From: CAG-826 sp964583155
Lineage (GTDB): Bacteria > Bacillota_I > Bacilli_A > RFN20 > CAG-826
Length of the DNA: 51,603 nt
Reading direction: 5' to 3'
Assembly (NCBI GenBank): GCA_964583155.1
Contig: CAZOUY010000010.1
Location: 1-51,603, forward strand
Position numbers and translations under genes: made by a program. The notes beneath the pieces were generated by a model. That model was not told the DNA's origin, searched no databases, and saw only the letters and a program-made list of their open reading frames with translations. Below, piece after piece: positions 35,825 through 44,031 of this stretch (positions within the stretch are counted from its first letter, which is position 1; every line of letters begins with the position of its first letter).

Positions 35825-35964
35825 TTGAAAAAGGTTTTTTACTTGATATAATAAAATCACGTTGAGCGTATCGAGCCAGATAAGGCAAAAGATGTTGTGC
35901 GCAAAAGGGGTGACGAACCTATGTTTTTCTTTGCGCCTAAATTCAACAAATGAGGGAAGAATAT
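35825..35964 (+). promoter_or_regulatory. Promoter and possibly structured leader of nrdD
   Basis: TTGAAA (about 35,825-35,830), 16 bases and TATAAT (about 35,847-35,852) give a start near 35,860 and a leader of about 100 bases. The leader can be closed by GTTGA with TCAAC at its ends, and contains a GCGCAAA/TTTGCGC hairpin whose upper part is AGGGGTGACGAACCT. I could not match it to a riboswitch class from memory. It may be a metabolite- or protein-sensing leader. Confidence 0.45.
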
Positions 35965-38289
35965 ATGAGAAAAATTATTAAACGAGATGGACGTAAAGTA
36001 GCATTTGATGAGCGAAAAATATATGAGGCTATTTTAAAGGCTTTCGAATCACAAGGCAAAAAAGATGAAGAAAAGGTCGAAAGAATCACCGATGAAATTG
36101 TTCGTCGGGCCGATAGCATTTATCAAAGAAAAACTCCGACCGTTGAGCAAATTCAAGATTTAATTGAAGCTGTTTTAATGGAGCAGGATGAATTAGATGT
36201 TGCTAAGGCATATATTCTTTATCGTGCGGAGAGAACGAGAATTCGGGAGGCTAATACCCGTTTAATGCACACCATTAGCGATATTACCTTCCAATCATCG
36301 AAGGATAATGATGTGAAGAGAGAAAACGCCAATATTAATGGCGATACCGCAATGGGCACGATGCTCAAATACGGATCTGAGACCGCCAAAGCCTTTTATC
36401 ACTCCCATGTTTTGGATAAAAGATTTGCCGATGCCCATCTTAATGGTGACATTCATATTCACGATTTGGATTTTTATACGTTAACTATGACCTGTTGCCA
36501 AATTGATTTAATCAAATTGTTTAAAGGTGGCTTTTCCACCGGACATGGCTTTATTCGTGAGCCCAATTCCATTCGCTCTTATGCTTCCTTAGCATGTATT
36601 GCTATCCAGGCCAATCAAAACGATCAGCATGGTGGTCAAAGCGTTCCCAATTTTGATTATGCGATGGCGATTGGAGTCAAAAAATCATATCGTAAAAATC
36701 TCAAAAAGAACATTATTAAAATTTATTCATTGCTAGGCGATGAAATGAGTAAAGAGCAGGCGGAAGGCTTGCTTCATCAAGCGGAAGAAAAAGCCCAGCA
36801 TGAGTGCTCTATTAAAAATCATGATTTTGAAGCAGCGCTTCATGAGGTTTTGAAGAATGCTTATCCGGATTTGACCTCCGAGAAGGTTTTTGCCAAATGC
36901 ATCTCTTATGCTTATCAAGAAACAGAGAATGACACCTTACAAGCGATGGAGGCTTTAATTCATAACTTAAATACAATGCATTCTCGTGCCGGAGCCCAAG
37001 TACCATTTTCTTCTTTAAACTATGGCACAGATACCAGTGAAGAAGGAAGAATGGCTATCAATCAGCTATTAGAAGCGACGATCAACGGCTTAGGAAAAGG
37101 GGAAACACCTATTTTCCCCATTCAAATATTCAAGGTTAAAGAGGGCATAAATTACAATCCGGGCGATCCGAACTATGATTTGTATAAAAAAGCTATTCGT
37201 TGCAGCGGAAAAAGATTATTCCCTAATTTCTCCTTCATTGATGCACCGATGAACATTCCTTATTATAAAGAGGGCGATTATAATACCGAGATTGCCTATA
37301 TGGGATGCCGGACTAGAGTCATGAGCAATGTCGATAAGGAACATGAAGTGACTTGCGGAAGAGGTAATTTATCATTTACTTCCATTAACTTGCCACGTTT
37401 GGCGATTGAAGCTAAGGGTAATATCGATAAATTCTTTAAGGATCTCGATAAGATGATTGAATTAGTTAAGGATCAGCTTTTGGAACGTTACGATATTCAA
37501 TGCCATAAGCATGTCTATAACTTTCCTTTCTTGATGGGTCAAGGTGTTTGGCTTGATTCGGATAAATTGAAATTCGATGATGAAGTGGGGCCGGTCTTAA
37601 AACACGGAACCTTGACTATCGGATTTATCGGTTTGGCTGAGGCCTTAAAGGCTTTGATTGGAAAGCATCATGGTGAATCGGAAGAAGCTCAAGAATTAGG
37701 CTTGAAAATTATTAAGCATATGCGTGATATGACTGATTTATACACTGAACAATACCAGTTGAATTTCTCATTGATCGCTACTCCTGCAGAAGGCTTATCG
37801 GGGCGTTTCGTCAAAATAGATGCTAAACGCTATGGTAAAATTCCCGGTGTCACCGATCGTGATTTCTACACCAATTCTTTCCATATTCCGGTTTATTATC
37901 CAATTGGTTTATTTGATAAGATCAAGAAAGAAGCACCTTATAATTATTTGACAAATGGTGGCCACATTACCTATGTCGAGGTTGATGGTGATGTTGCCAA
38001 AAACGAAGAGGCCTTTGAACGCATTATTCGTTGTATGCACGATGAAGGAATCGGCTATGGTTCGGTCAATCATCCTTTAGATCGTGATCCTGTCTGTGGA
38101 TATTCCGGCATTATTGATAATACCTGCCCATGCTGTGGACGCAGTGAGGATGATGGCGTGCATTTTGAAAGAATCCGTCGTATCACGGGATATTTAGTTG
38201 GGACTTTAGATCGCTTCAATAACGGCAAGCGGGCTGAAGTGGAGGCGCGTGTTCGCCATATGACAAAAGGGGATCTTAAAAATGGGTAA
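35965..38289 (+). CDS. nrdD: Anaerobic ribonucleoside-triphosphate reductase
   Basis: Class III ribonucleotide reductase of 774 residues that makes dNTPs without oxygen. An ATP-cone occupies the first 95 residues (IIKRDGRKVAFDERKI). The body has HIHDLDFYT, and near the C terminus the zinc cysteines (VCGYSG and CPCCGR) and the glycyl-radical loop RITGYLVGTLDRFNNGKR. ATG 35,950 is in frame, but GAGGGAAG lies between it and ATG 35,965, which is preferred. It overlaps nrdG by 8 bases. The presence of this pair indicates anaerobic growth, as expected for a gut organism. Confidence 0.96.
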   Translation: MRKIIKRDGRKVAFDERKIYEAILKAFESQGKKDEEKVERITDEIVRRADSIYQRKTPTVEQIQDLIEAVLMEQDELDVAKAYILYRAERTRIREANTRLMHTISDITFQSSKDNDVKRENANINGDTAMGTMLKYGSETAKAFYHSHVLDKRFADAHLNGDIHIHDLDFYTLTMTCCQIDLIKLFKGGFSTGHGFIREPNSIRSYASLACIAIQANQNDQHGGQSVPNFDYAMAIGVKKSYRKNLKKNIIKIYSLLGDEMSKEQAEGLLHQAEEKAQHECSIKNHDFEAALHEVLKNAYPDLTSEKVFAKCISYAYQETENDTLQAMEALIHNLNTMHSRAGAQVPFSSLNYGTDTSEEGRMAINQLLEATINGLGKGETPIFPIQIFKVKEGINYNPGDPNYDLYKKAIRCSGKRLFPNFSFIDAPMNIPYYKEGDYNTEIAYMGCRTRVMSNVDKEHEVTCGRGNLSFTSINLPRLAIEAKGNIDKFFKDLDKMIELVKDQLLERYDIQCHKHVYNFPFLMGQGVWLDSDKLKFDDEVGPVLKHGTLTIGFIGLAEALKALIGKHHGESEEAQELGLKIIKHMRDMTDLYTEQYQLNFSLIATPAEGLSGRFVKIDAKRYGKIPGVTDRDFYTNSFHIPVYYPIGLFDKIKKEAPYNYLTNGGHITYVEVDGDVAKNEEAFERIIRCMHDEGIGYGSVNHPLDRDPVCGYSGIIDNTCPCCGRSEDDGVHFERIRRITGYLVGTLDRFNNGKRAEVEARVRHMTKGDLKNG

Positions 38290-38788
38290 GATTCGTTTGG
38301 CCGGAATCGTTAATGATTCGATAGTTGATGGCCCCGGGTTGAGATTAGCGGTTTTCACACAAGGCTGTGCTCATAATTGCCCATCCTGTCATAATCCGGA
38401 AACTCATGATTTTAATGGGGGATATGAAGAGGATATCGATAATATCGTGAAAATGGCCTTGAATAATCCGTTATTAAGTGGAGTCACATTGACCGGCGGG
38501 GATCCGTTTTATCAAGTAGATGCTTGCCTAGAATTGGCGTATAAATTATCCGGACATGGACTTTCATTGATCGTTTACACGGGCTTTACTTGGGAAGAAT
38601 TAGACGCTCTTCGTTACAATAATCCTGCTGTTAATCGGTTTTTACACGAAATGGATTTCTTGATTGATGGACCATTTATTCGGGAAGAAAGAGACTTATC
38701 ATTGCGCTTTAGAGGTAGCACCAATCAACGCATTATCGATGTTCAAAAGACTTTGATGCAGCATGAATTAGTGACCGCTAATTGGTGA
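38282..38788 (+). CDS. nrdG: Anaerobic ribonucleotide reductase activating protein
   Basis: Radical SAM activase of 168 residues that installs the glycyl radical on NrdD. The iron-sulfur motif C-x3-C-x2-C is in GCAHNCPSCHNPETHDF, and GVTLTGGDPFYQ is the SAM-binding GGE-like segment. The start codon lies inside the end of nrdD, so the pair is translationally coupled. Normal length for the family. Confidence 0.96.
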   Translation: MGKIRLAGIVNDSIVDGPGLRLAVFTQGCAHNCPSCHNPETHDFNGGYEEDIDNIVKMALNNPLLSGVTLTGGDPFYQVDACLELAYKLSGHGLSLIVYTGFTWEELDALRYNNPAVNRFLHEMDFLIDGPFIREERDLSLRFRGSTNQRIIDVQKTLMQHELVTANW

Positions 38789-38802
38789 TAATATAGAAGA
38801 AG

Positions 38803-38841
38803 CTAAGGTTATATAAATGGATGGTTATATAACCTTTTTTG
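38803..38841 (+). terminator. Terminator of nrdD-nrdG
   Basis: A 12-bp perfect stem (38,805-38,816 with 38,825-38,836) and a T6 run. The rest of the 240-base gap to the tRNA shows only the tRNA promoter. Confidence 0.9.
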
Positions 38842-38993
38842 TTAAGTTTTAAATAAGACTTATGATGCAAAACCCATTTCATTAAAGAAGCTTTAGAACA
38901 TTGATATAGACAACATATTTCGACCATTAGAGTAGCCTTTATAAGCGTGGAAGCGATCGTTTAATCAGATTACTTATATAGCTTTTTAATTTA

Positions 38994-39021
38994 TTGAAAT
39001 GACATATAAAAGTGCTATAAT
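38994..39021 (+). promoter_or_regulatory. Promoter of tRNA-Gly(CCC)
   Basis: TTGAAA (38,994-38,999), 16 bases, TATAAT (39,016-39,021), 8 bases before the tRNA. Confidence 0.7.
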
Positions 39022-39029
39022 ATTAGTAC

Positions 39030-39103
39030 GCGGCCGTAGTTCAGTGGCAGAACATCAGCTTCCCAAGCTGATTATACGGGTTCGATTCCCGCCGGCCGCT
39101 CCA
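39030..39103 (+). tRNA. tRNA-Gly (anticodon CCC), integration target
   Basis: A 74-base cloverleaf: acceptor GCGGCCG/CGGCCGC, anticodon stem TCAGC/GCTGA with loop TTCCCAA giving CCC, T arm ACGGG-TTCGATT-CCCGC and an encoded CCA. The last 16 bases are repeated at 49,964-49,979, so a mobile element has inserted into its 3' end while keeping the tRNA whole. Confidence 0.96.
39088..39103. repeat. attL core of the integrated element
   Basis: The 16 bases CCCGCCGGCCGCTCCA at the tRNA 3' end. An exact copy at 49,964-49,979 in the same orientation marks the other end. Confidence 0.88.
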
Positions 39104-39111
39104 AATGTGCG

Positions 39112-39140
39112 AAAAGTCCTACAATAACGGGCTTTTTTTT
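39112..39140 (+). terminator. Terminator just inside the element's left end
   Basis: A 7-bp stem (AAAGTCC with GGGCTTT, one G-T pair, 9-base loop) and T8. It would end the tRNA transcript after insertion has moved the native terminator to 49,991. Confidence 0.6.
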
Positions 39141-39152
39141 GTTTTTAGAGGG

Positions 39153-39180
39153 TAGTGATACAATTTTTGATACAATTTAA
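39153..39180. repeat. Left arm-type repeat pair of the integrase
   Basis: Two direct copies of TGATACAATT at 39,156-39,165 and 39,168-39,177. A matching pair lies at 49,840-49,860 near the right end. Such paired repeats flanking the core sites are the usual binding sites of the N-terminal domain of tyrosine integrases. Confidence 0.6.
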
Positions 39181-40298
39181 AGCTCTTTTATGAGCTTTTC
39201 TATCACCTCCAATGTCCTCTTTTTTCGCTCATCGGTTTGATGAATATATACCGATTCAGTGATTGCTTTTGATGCGTGCCCTTCAAAATGCTGGACATCT
39301 TCGACAGAGAGACCTTTTTCAATCAATTCCGAAGCGTTTGTATGCCTGAACATATGCGGATGGATTGAAGGATCTACTTCTTTACAATACTTATCCAGTT
39401 GATAACGGAATGCATGTTCAGAGATAGGTATTCTTTTCGATTTTTTAGAAAAGAAAATAAAATCTTGATCGTTCAGTCCGTTCTTTTGAATATGTTTTTT
39501 TAGCATGGAAACATAAGAAGCTGTTAGGTAGATGAAACGATGCGATTCCTTGCTTTTTGGAGTAGTTGCAATATAGGTTCCAATTCCCGCTTTCCAGGAT
39601 ATCGAAAGATAGATCTCCATTGTGTTCGATACGAAGTCGAATGAATCTACTTTTAATCCCATGACCTCTCCTAGCCTTAGACCATAAAGATAGAGAGTCA
39701 TGATTGCTAACTTATAATAATCATTTTCAATAGAGTAGTAGATCCTTCTAAACTCATCAAAGGTAATTATCTTCTTTTTTTCCTTATCAATTTTGACTGG
39801 AGTATAGTTTTTAAAAATAGGCAGTTTTAAGACATCTAAGCAATCGAATCCATAGAATACTTTGCAATATTCGAAGATTCTTTTTAAAAGGCTCAAGCGC
39901 CTGTTTTTGGTGTCAATTGTAAGATTTGCATCGTTGATAGTTCGATGCGCCTTTTCAAAATCAATATAATTCAATTTAGTGACTAGAATATCAGGAAGGA
40001 TATTCCAAAAAAATGCATATAAAACGCGATGGATACCATAATAGGTTGTAATCTTGGCGGTCTTCTTATACCATTCACAATATGAATCAATTAAATTGTG
40101 CCAAGTAAGCGAGTCTAATGGATTCTTTTTTTTCTTTTTAGGCGGAGAGCAACAATTTGATGCTATGAATAGCATTTCTTCTTTTTTTGCTTCTGTTTTA
40201 GTCGCAAAACCTCGCCTTAAAAATTGCCTTCCATTAATGCAACACTTGAAATACCAGGAAGATCTATTTTTCTCTTTATAAACAGGCACTAGCAACAC
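39177..40298 (-). CDS. int: Tyrosine recombinase (integrase) of the element
   Basis: Integrase of 373 residues. The N terminus looks like an AP2-type arm-binding domain (SSWYFKCCINGRQFLRRGF), then a SAM-like core-binding domain (about 65-160) and the catalytic domain. Catalytic residues: Arg in LYGLRLGEVMGLK, the H-x-x-R box in HPHMFRHTNA, His in GHAS and the Tyr nucleophile in ESVYIHQT. The start is GTG 40,298 after AAAGTAGGTG. It is the gene nearest attL and reads towards the tRNA, the classical arrangement. It should drive insertion at and excision from tRNA-Gly(CCC). No excisionase gene is recognised. Confidence 0.92.
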   Translation of the reverse strand: MLLVPVYKEKNRSSWYFKCCINGRQFLRRGFATKTEAKKEEMLFIASNCCSPPKKKKKNPLDSLTWHNLIDSYCEWYKKTAKITTYYGIHRVLYAFFWNILPDILVTKLNYIDFEKAHRTINDANLTIDTKNRRLSLLKRIFEYCKVFYGFDCLDVLKLPIFKNYTPVKIDKEKKKIITFDEFRRIYYSIENDYYKLAIMTLYLYGLRLGEVMGLKVDSFDFVSNTMEIYLSISWKAGIGTYIATTPKSKESHRFIYLTASYVSMLKKHIQKNGLNDQDFIFFSKKSKRIPISEHAFRYQLDKYCKEVDPSIHPHMFRHTNASELIEKGLSVEDVQHFEGHASKAITESVYIHQTDERKKRTLEVIEKLIKEL

Positions 40299-40306
40299 CT
40301 ACTTTC

Positions 40307-40651
40307 CTACTCATAAATAAAAACATTATGATGTGCATCTAGCACACGCTTGATTTTATATTCGCTTAGGGAACAGATATCTTCGACCCCATCAAAATCA
40401 CATATAAAAACATTGCCAGCGATTACCTCCTTGTTTTTGAAAAAGATGATCGAAGGAATTGGATTCTTTTTTAATAATCCGCAGTCGTCGCATACTATCA
40501 GAACGTCTACTCCGTTGATTTCCCTTGCGATGATGTCTATCGTCTCGCAGTTTAGGATTCGACGTAGTTCTTCAACAGTGTTATCAATCGTTACTTCTTT
40601 AATTTCATTTTTAATAACGTCTATGAGAACGCCAGTTACTTTGTTGTTCAT
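40307..40651 (-). CDS. DUF3846-like small protein
   Basis: A 114-residue soluble protein. Its outline (a GVLIDVIKNEIKEVTI strand, an EELRRIL helix, a DVLIVCDDCGLLKKNPIPS strand-loop and IIAGNVFICD) agrees with DUF3846, a small domain found in phages and conjugative elements, without known function. It is 8 bases from the integrase and shares with the next gene upstream an almost identical leader (AAAAATAGGAGGAAA), so it is translated from its own strong ribosome binding site. The family call is from memory of its pattern and should be treated as moderate. Confidence 0.6.
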   Translation of the reverse strand: MNNKVTGVLIDVIKNEIKEVTIDNTVEELRRILNCETIDIIAREINGVDVLIVCDDCGLLKKNPIPSIIFFKNKEVIAGNVFICDFDGVEDICSLSEYKIKRVLDAHHNVFIYE

Positions 40652-40682
40652 TTACTTTTCCTCCTATTTTTTTCTTTCCTTT

Positions 40683-40988
40683 TTAAAAAGGTAATTCATC
40701 TTTTTCTTCGGAAAGATGAATTACACAATAATTAGGTAAAGGTTTACAATCCTTTAATTCCATGTTTCCCAAAACATATCGTAGTTTTTTATTCTTGATT
40801 AGTTCCTCTATCGAGCTTATTACATTTCTAACAATTCCCAATGCAGCACCATAACGCGTGTTGCACACTACGATCGCACCTGTTCTAATAGGCGAAGATG
40901 CTTTAAAATAATATATTTTCTCTTTATATTCGTTGGAAAATGTAATATGGCTCACTCCTACAATTACAATTTTTGATTTTTCATTCAT
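40683..40988 (-). CDS. Small protein with an SSB-like C-terminal tip, possible ssDNA-binding protein
   Basis: A 101-residue protein, unnamed by family. The body is predicted mostly beta-strand (KIVIVGVSHITF, KIYYFKA, GAIVVCNTRYGAALGIV), suggesting a small barrel. The last residues, SEEKDELPF, copy the acidic tip of bacterial SSB proteins (typically DDDLPF or DDDIPF), which binds replication and repair proteins. In a filamentous phage a small ssDNA-binding protein would be expected. An OB-fold cannot be proven by eye. Good ribosome binding site (AGGAGGAAA) before ATG 40,988. Confidence 0.6.
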   Translation of the reverse strand: MNEKSKIVIVGVSHITFSNEYKEKIYYFKASSPIRTGAIVVCNTRYGAALGIVRNVISSIEELIKNKKLRYVLGNMELKDCKPLPNYCVIHLSEEKDELPF

Positions 40989-41020
40989 TTTTGTTTCCTC
41001 CTATTTTTTCTATTTTTTTA

Positions 41021-41049
41021 TTTACATTTTTCTTTAAAATGCATATACT
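41021..41049 (+). promoter_or_regulatory. Promoter of the small RNA candidate
   Basis: TTTACA (41,021-41,026), a 17-base spacer and TATACT (41,044-41,049) on the plus strand, against the direction of the surrounding genes. Confidence 0.55.
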
Positions 41050-41055
41050 ATAAGT

Positions 41056-41123
41056 AGTCCATTTAAGGGCATATGATCTAGTCACGAATGGCTAGGCGCC
41101 CGGCCTTATTGGCCGGTTTTTTT
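41056..41123 (+). ncRNA. Candidate small RNA, antisense to the element's main operon
   Basis: About 68 bases from a well-formed promoter to a strong terminator: a 6-bp G+C stem CCGGCC/GGCCGG with loop TTATT and T7 (41,100-41,123). A first hairpin pairs TAG-CCATT (41,055-41,063, one bulged T) with AATGGCTA (41,087-41,094). No open frame of note. It lies in the 133-base gap between two minus-strand genes, so it is antisense to the polycistronic transcript there and might control expression or copy number. Confidence 0.5.
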
Positions 41124-41496
41124 ATTTCATATATTTCTGGATGTAATGGTGGTGCCTTCTTTTGATAGAATGGCGTCCTATTTGCTCAATTTTAGATAAA
41201 GGAATGTCATGTATTATTCTTTTATCGATGCCGCCGAATCTTGGAAGAGAATCATCCTTTTTGGGAATAGGATACAAAGCGCCATTTTCTATCATTCGAA
41301 TTTTTCCTATTTCATAGCCTCCTCTTCGAGATTTTATGCTAGTCAATGTATTAACATCGCACTTGCCATTATTTTTTACTCGGCGAATAAATACGAAATG
41401 CCCAGTATCTAGGCCGAGTGTAGGGCCACTACACCATCCGATTTTACCGATTAAGCGGCTAAATGGCCTGCGAGCTTGATTTTTCTTTTTTGCCAT
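41122..41496 (-). CDS. Small basic protein of unknown function
   Basis: A 124-residue, strongly basic protein (start MAKKKNQARRPFSRL, end RRHHHYIQKYMK) with no signal or membrane helix. A middle part GPTLGLDTGHFVFIRRVK looks like a small beta domain. The longer frame from 41,532 would overlap the ATPase gene; AAGGAGTG supports ATG 41,496, seven bases after the ATPase stop. High charge suggests nucleic-acid binding, perhaps genome packaging or the ATPase's partner. Not recognised as any family. Confidence 0.6.
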   Translation of the reverse strand: MAKKKNQARRPFSRLIGKIGWCSGPTLGLDTGHFVFIRRVKNNGKCDVNTLTSIKSRRGGYEIGKIRMIENGALYPIPKKDDSLPRFGGIDKRIIHDIPLSKIEQIGRHSIKRRHHHYIQKYMK

Positions 41497-41503
41497 GTTA
41501 AAA

Positions 41504-43651
41504 TCACTCCTTTTTTTTGTTAAATAAATCATTAAAGCTATAAGAATTCATGTAGTCATAGTCGCCTGGAGAAGGTGATAGAGAAGTAAATTGTCGTAAA
41601 TCCTCAATTGATAAGCGTGATTTGGCCATCTCATTAAGAAATAATTTCTTCAAGCTAGCGGTCTCATAGCGGCCGGAATAAGCGATTTTATTAATAATGT
41701 AGAGTTTTTTTTGCTCAATGTCGGATTGCACATCTTCAGTACTCCCATTAGTGGCGATTACTTTAATTTCTGAATAACTATATTTATTTATTCTTCGATA
41801 GAAATAAAGATTGATATGCTTGATTATTTTTTTTAATAAATAATTAGGTAGACTTTGCGATTGCTTTATCTCGCTCCTTCGTAAAGAGTATTCATCGAAT
41901 TTGATTATTAATAATTTGCATAAAAGCGCCTCTATATTCCAGGAAGAGAGCGCGATTCCTTTTTTTAACTTGCGCCGATCAATGAGAATAATAGACTCGA
42001 AAGTCGCTCTAGTTTCCGCGTTTAAGCCCAAGTTACGCTGTTCATCGGCTATGACTTTAAAAAGAGTTTGAAAGCGAATCGTGGCAGCGTGACTCCAAAT
42101 TTGTAAACGCTCGCGAAATTTATCGTTTTTTTGGTTAACTTTGTCCGCGGAGCTATCTGCCTTCTTTACAGACTCAGAAGATCCTCGTTCTTTTCCAATC
42201 TCGGTAATTGTGTAGAGGCCAATATCTGGAACATAAAAGGTGTTTGGATCGCCGTAACTTTTGAATCGCTTACCTTGCCTTAAATAGTCATAATTAATTA
42301 CCATGTTCATCTTCCGGCGAATAAAGTCATCAGGGCTCTCTTGAAGGGCATCTAAATGACTAACGTTAAAATAATGATCATCGACATTAATAGGATCGTT
42401 GAAGGCTATTCCGTAATTGCTGAATGAAAGTGGAACAGCAGATGAGTAGAAGAAATAAGCCAGGGCCCAATCGGTTAAAGCGTGGTCGATTGACTCAATC
42501 GAGAGCTCATCCCATTCTGCTATCGAACTATTAGGATCCATAAAAAAGAGTGAAGGATCATTACTTAGGTCAAATTTTTCTCGGCGCTCGTAAAATTCGT
42601 TATAGATATCAAGCTGATTTTTAAAAAGTCCATAGGCTTTTTTTAATTGAATAAAAGAGCGTAACATCGAATAGTTGACTAATGGAAATTTGCGCTCGAC
42701 TTCTTGCATGATTCCGAGCAACTTTTGCGGAAGTAACTCTTGAGCATAAAGAACGGCAAGCGTGCAGCCTAGCGCGCCTTTGCCGGAACGGGAAGCACCA
42801 TTGATCATTATCTGGTTGCCGCTGTTTTCTAAATAATCAATATCGATGTCAGCGAACTTGCGAATTCGTGCATCAGCTTTCGCAAGGCGTAAGCGATCAA
42901 ATATTAGGTAGATAGCGATTAATCGAATAATAAAGGGAATTGAAAGATAGACTGGAAGAAAATCGACAAGTAATAAGAGAATTCCTTTCCAAATAATATT
43001 AAAGTCGAAGGTCGTTGTGAATAAATAGTAGTTAGCGATAAAATCGATAGCAATAGTAAAGAGTTGAAGATAGGCGGCGAATAGGATGATAAGAGTAATA
43101 ATGGTATAACGAGAGAAATGCGTGCGAAACCACGCTACTATGCATCGAAAAAAGGATGATATTTTTGATTCAAAGACTTTAAAACGCTTAAGCGATCGCG
43201 TTTCTTCGTTCGCACTGTGCGGATGGTATTGATCTCTTTGGTGTCTAATAATCAACATTATTAAGAATACTATAATCAGACAATTAAATAGCATGATGAG
43301 CGTTAATAACTTACTAGATATGTTACTTGCAAAATAGGACCAGAAATCGCCAGTTATAATGAGATGACCAATAATCTCTAAGCGCTTCTTGAAAACATCA
43401 AAATTGAGGTTAAGAAGATTTATAAAACTTCCGTTTCCGTTCACTTCAATCATCCAATCAAACGAGCTAGGCGGATGCGGTAGATCCTTCGATCCAAAAG
43501 TCACCTTAAAAGAGTAGATAATGGAATTAAATAATGATTTAATAGCGGCCCATAAGCGCTCGATATGAGAGTGGAAAAAAAGCGTTGTTATTATCGCTAT
43601 AAATAGAAATTCTATCCAATGCTTACGAAAATAAGCAAACACTTTTTTCAT
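41504..43651 (-). CDS. Membrane P-loop ATPase (Zot/pI-like or VirD4-like)
   Basis: A 715-residue protein with four hydrophobic helices (about 12-30, 113-136, 183-210 and 222-251) with a 75-residue outer loop between the first two, then a cytoplasmic ATPase. Walker A is NGASRSGKGALG (Gly285, Gly290, Lys291); its R-S-G-K-G form is like VirD4/TraG coupling proteins and FtsK/HerA relatives. A later block FKVIADEQRNLGLNAETR holds an acidic D-E followed by Q-R, like the second half of HerA/Zot cores. Filamentous phage assembly ATPases (pI, Zot) are membrane proteins of this superfamily, usually shorter and with the helix after the ATPase. With no relaxase or VirB4 nearby, a virion-assembly or DNA-export role fits better than conjugation. 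GGAGG before ATG. Confidence 0.72.
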   Translation of the reverse strand: MKKVFAYFRKHWIEFLFIAIITTLFFHSHIERLWAAIKSLFNSIIYSFKVTFGSKDLPHPPSSFDWMIEVNGNGSFINLLNLNFDVFKKRLEIIGHLIITGDFWSYFASNISSKLLTLIMLFNCLIIVFLIMLIIRHQRDQYHPHSANEETRSLKRFKVFESKISSFFRCIVAWFRTHFSRYTIITLIILFAAYLQLFTIAIDFIANYYLFTTTFDFNIIWKGILLLLVDFLPVYLSIPFIIRLIAIYLIFDRLRLAKADARIRKFADIDIDYLENSGNQIMINGASRSGKGALGCTLAVLYAQELLPQKLLGIMQEVERKFPLVNYSMLRSFIQLKKAYGLFKNQLDIYNEFYERREKFDLSNDPSLFFMDPNSSIAEWDELSIESIDHALTDWALAYFFYSSAVPLSFSNYGIAFNDPINVDDHYFNVSHLDALQESPDDFIRRKMNMVINYDYLRQGKRFKSYGDPNTFYVPDIGLYTITEIGKERGSSESVKKADSSADKVNQKNDKFRERLQIWSHAATIRFQTLFKVIADEQRNLGLNAETRATFESIILIDRRKLKKGIALSSWNIEALLCKLLIIKFDEYSLRRSEIKQSQSLPNYLLKKIIKHINLYFYRRINKYSYSEIKVIATNGSTEDVQSDIEQKKLYIINKIAYSGRYETASLKKLFLNEMAKSRLSIEDLRQFTSLSPSPGDYDYMNSYSFNDLFNKKKE

Positions 43652-43656
43652 AGCTC

Positions 43657-44031
43657 TTATACCTCCTCTTCATATAAGAATAGTAATTTATGATTTGTTT
43701 TATCGAGTATTGCATCATTTAGGATATAAAACTCGACTAGCTCATCGTTTATATTGACTTCAAACTCTTGATCATTGATTAAAGTGTAATTAAAAATGAA
43801 TGAATCAGTCATTTTTTCCTCTTCGTAGAAGCTTACGATTCCGCTATTTTCGCTATTAAAGTAATAGGATATAGTTAGATCATCATCGAAGAAGGATTTA
43901 TCTACGAGCGTATTAATCGAAGTAGAAGCGAGTCCAAAAGCATTTTTAAAGAACGAAAACACGAATAAGCATAAAATGATGATCGCTAGATTTAGGAAAA
44001 ATTTTAATTTATCGTTCCGCTCTATCTTCAT
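43657..44031 (-). CDS. Small membrane protein with one N-terminal helix
   Basis: A 124-residue protein with an N-terminal membrane helix (about 11-30, LNLAIIILCLFVFSFFKNAF) and an acidic, beta-rich outer domain. Its start overlaps the end of the 780-residue gene by four bases (ATGA type), so the two are translationally coupled and probably form a complex. In filamentous phages the place between the adsorption protein and the ATPase belongs to a small membrane minor coat protein; the position matches but sequence similarity is not visible. Confidence 0.65.
   Translation of the reverse strand: MKIERNDKLKFFLNLAIIILCLFVFSFFKNAFGLASTSINTLVDKSFFDDDLTISYYFNSENSGIVSFYEEEKMTDSFIFNYTLINDQEFEVNINDELVEFYILNDAILDKTNHKLLFLYEEEV

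Noticed and set aside
35860..35964. Known riboswitch classes (cobalamin, c-di-GMP, purine, TPP, ZTP) before nrdD
   Set aside because: The conserved core sequences I know for these classes are not visible; it was kept only as an unassigned leader.
40350..40694. Plus-strand frame opposite the DUF3846-like gene
   Set aside because: Shadow of the minus-strand gene, which has a strong ribosome binding site and family-like pattern; the plus frame has neither.
41504..43651. Integrative conjugative element based on a VirD4-like P-loop
   Set aside because: No relaxase, VirB4, or other T4SS gene is present in the 10.9 kb, and the ATPase has four helices and a different C-terminal half.
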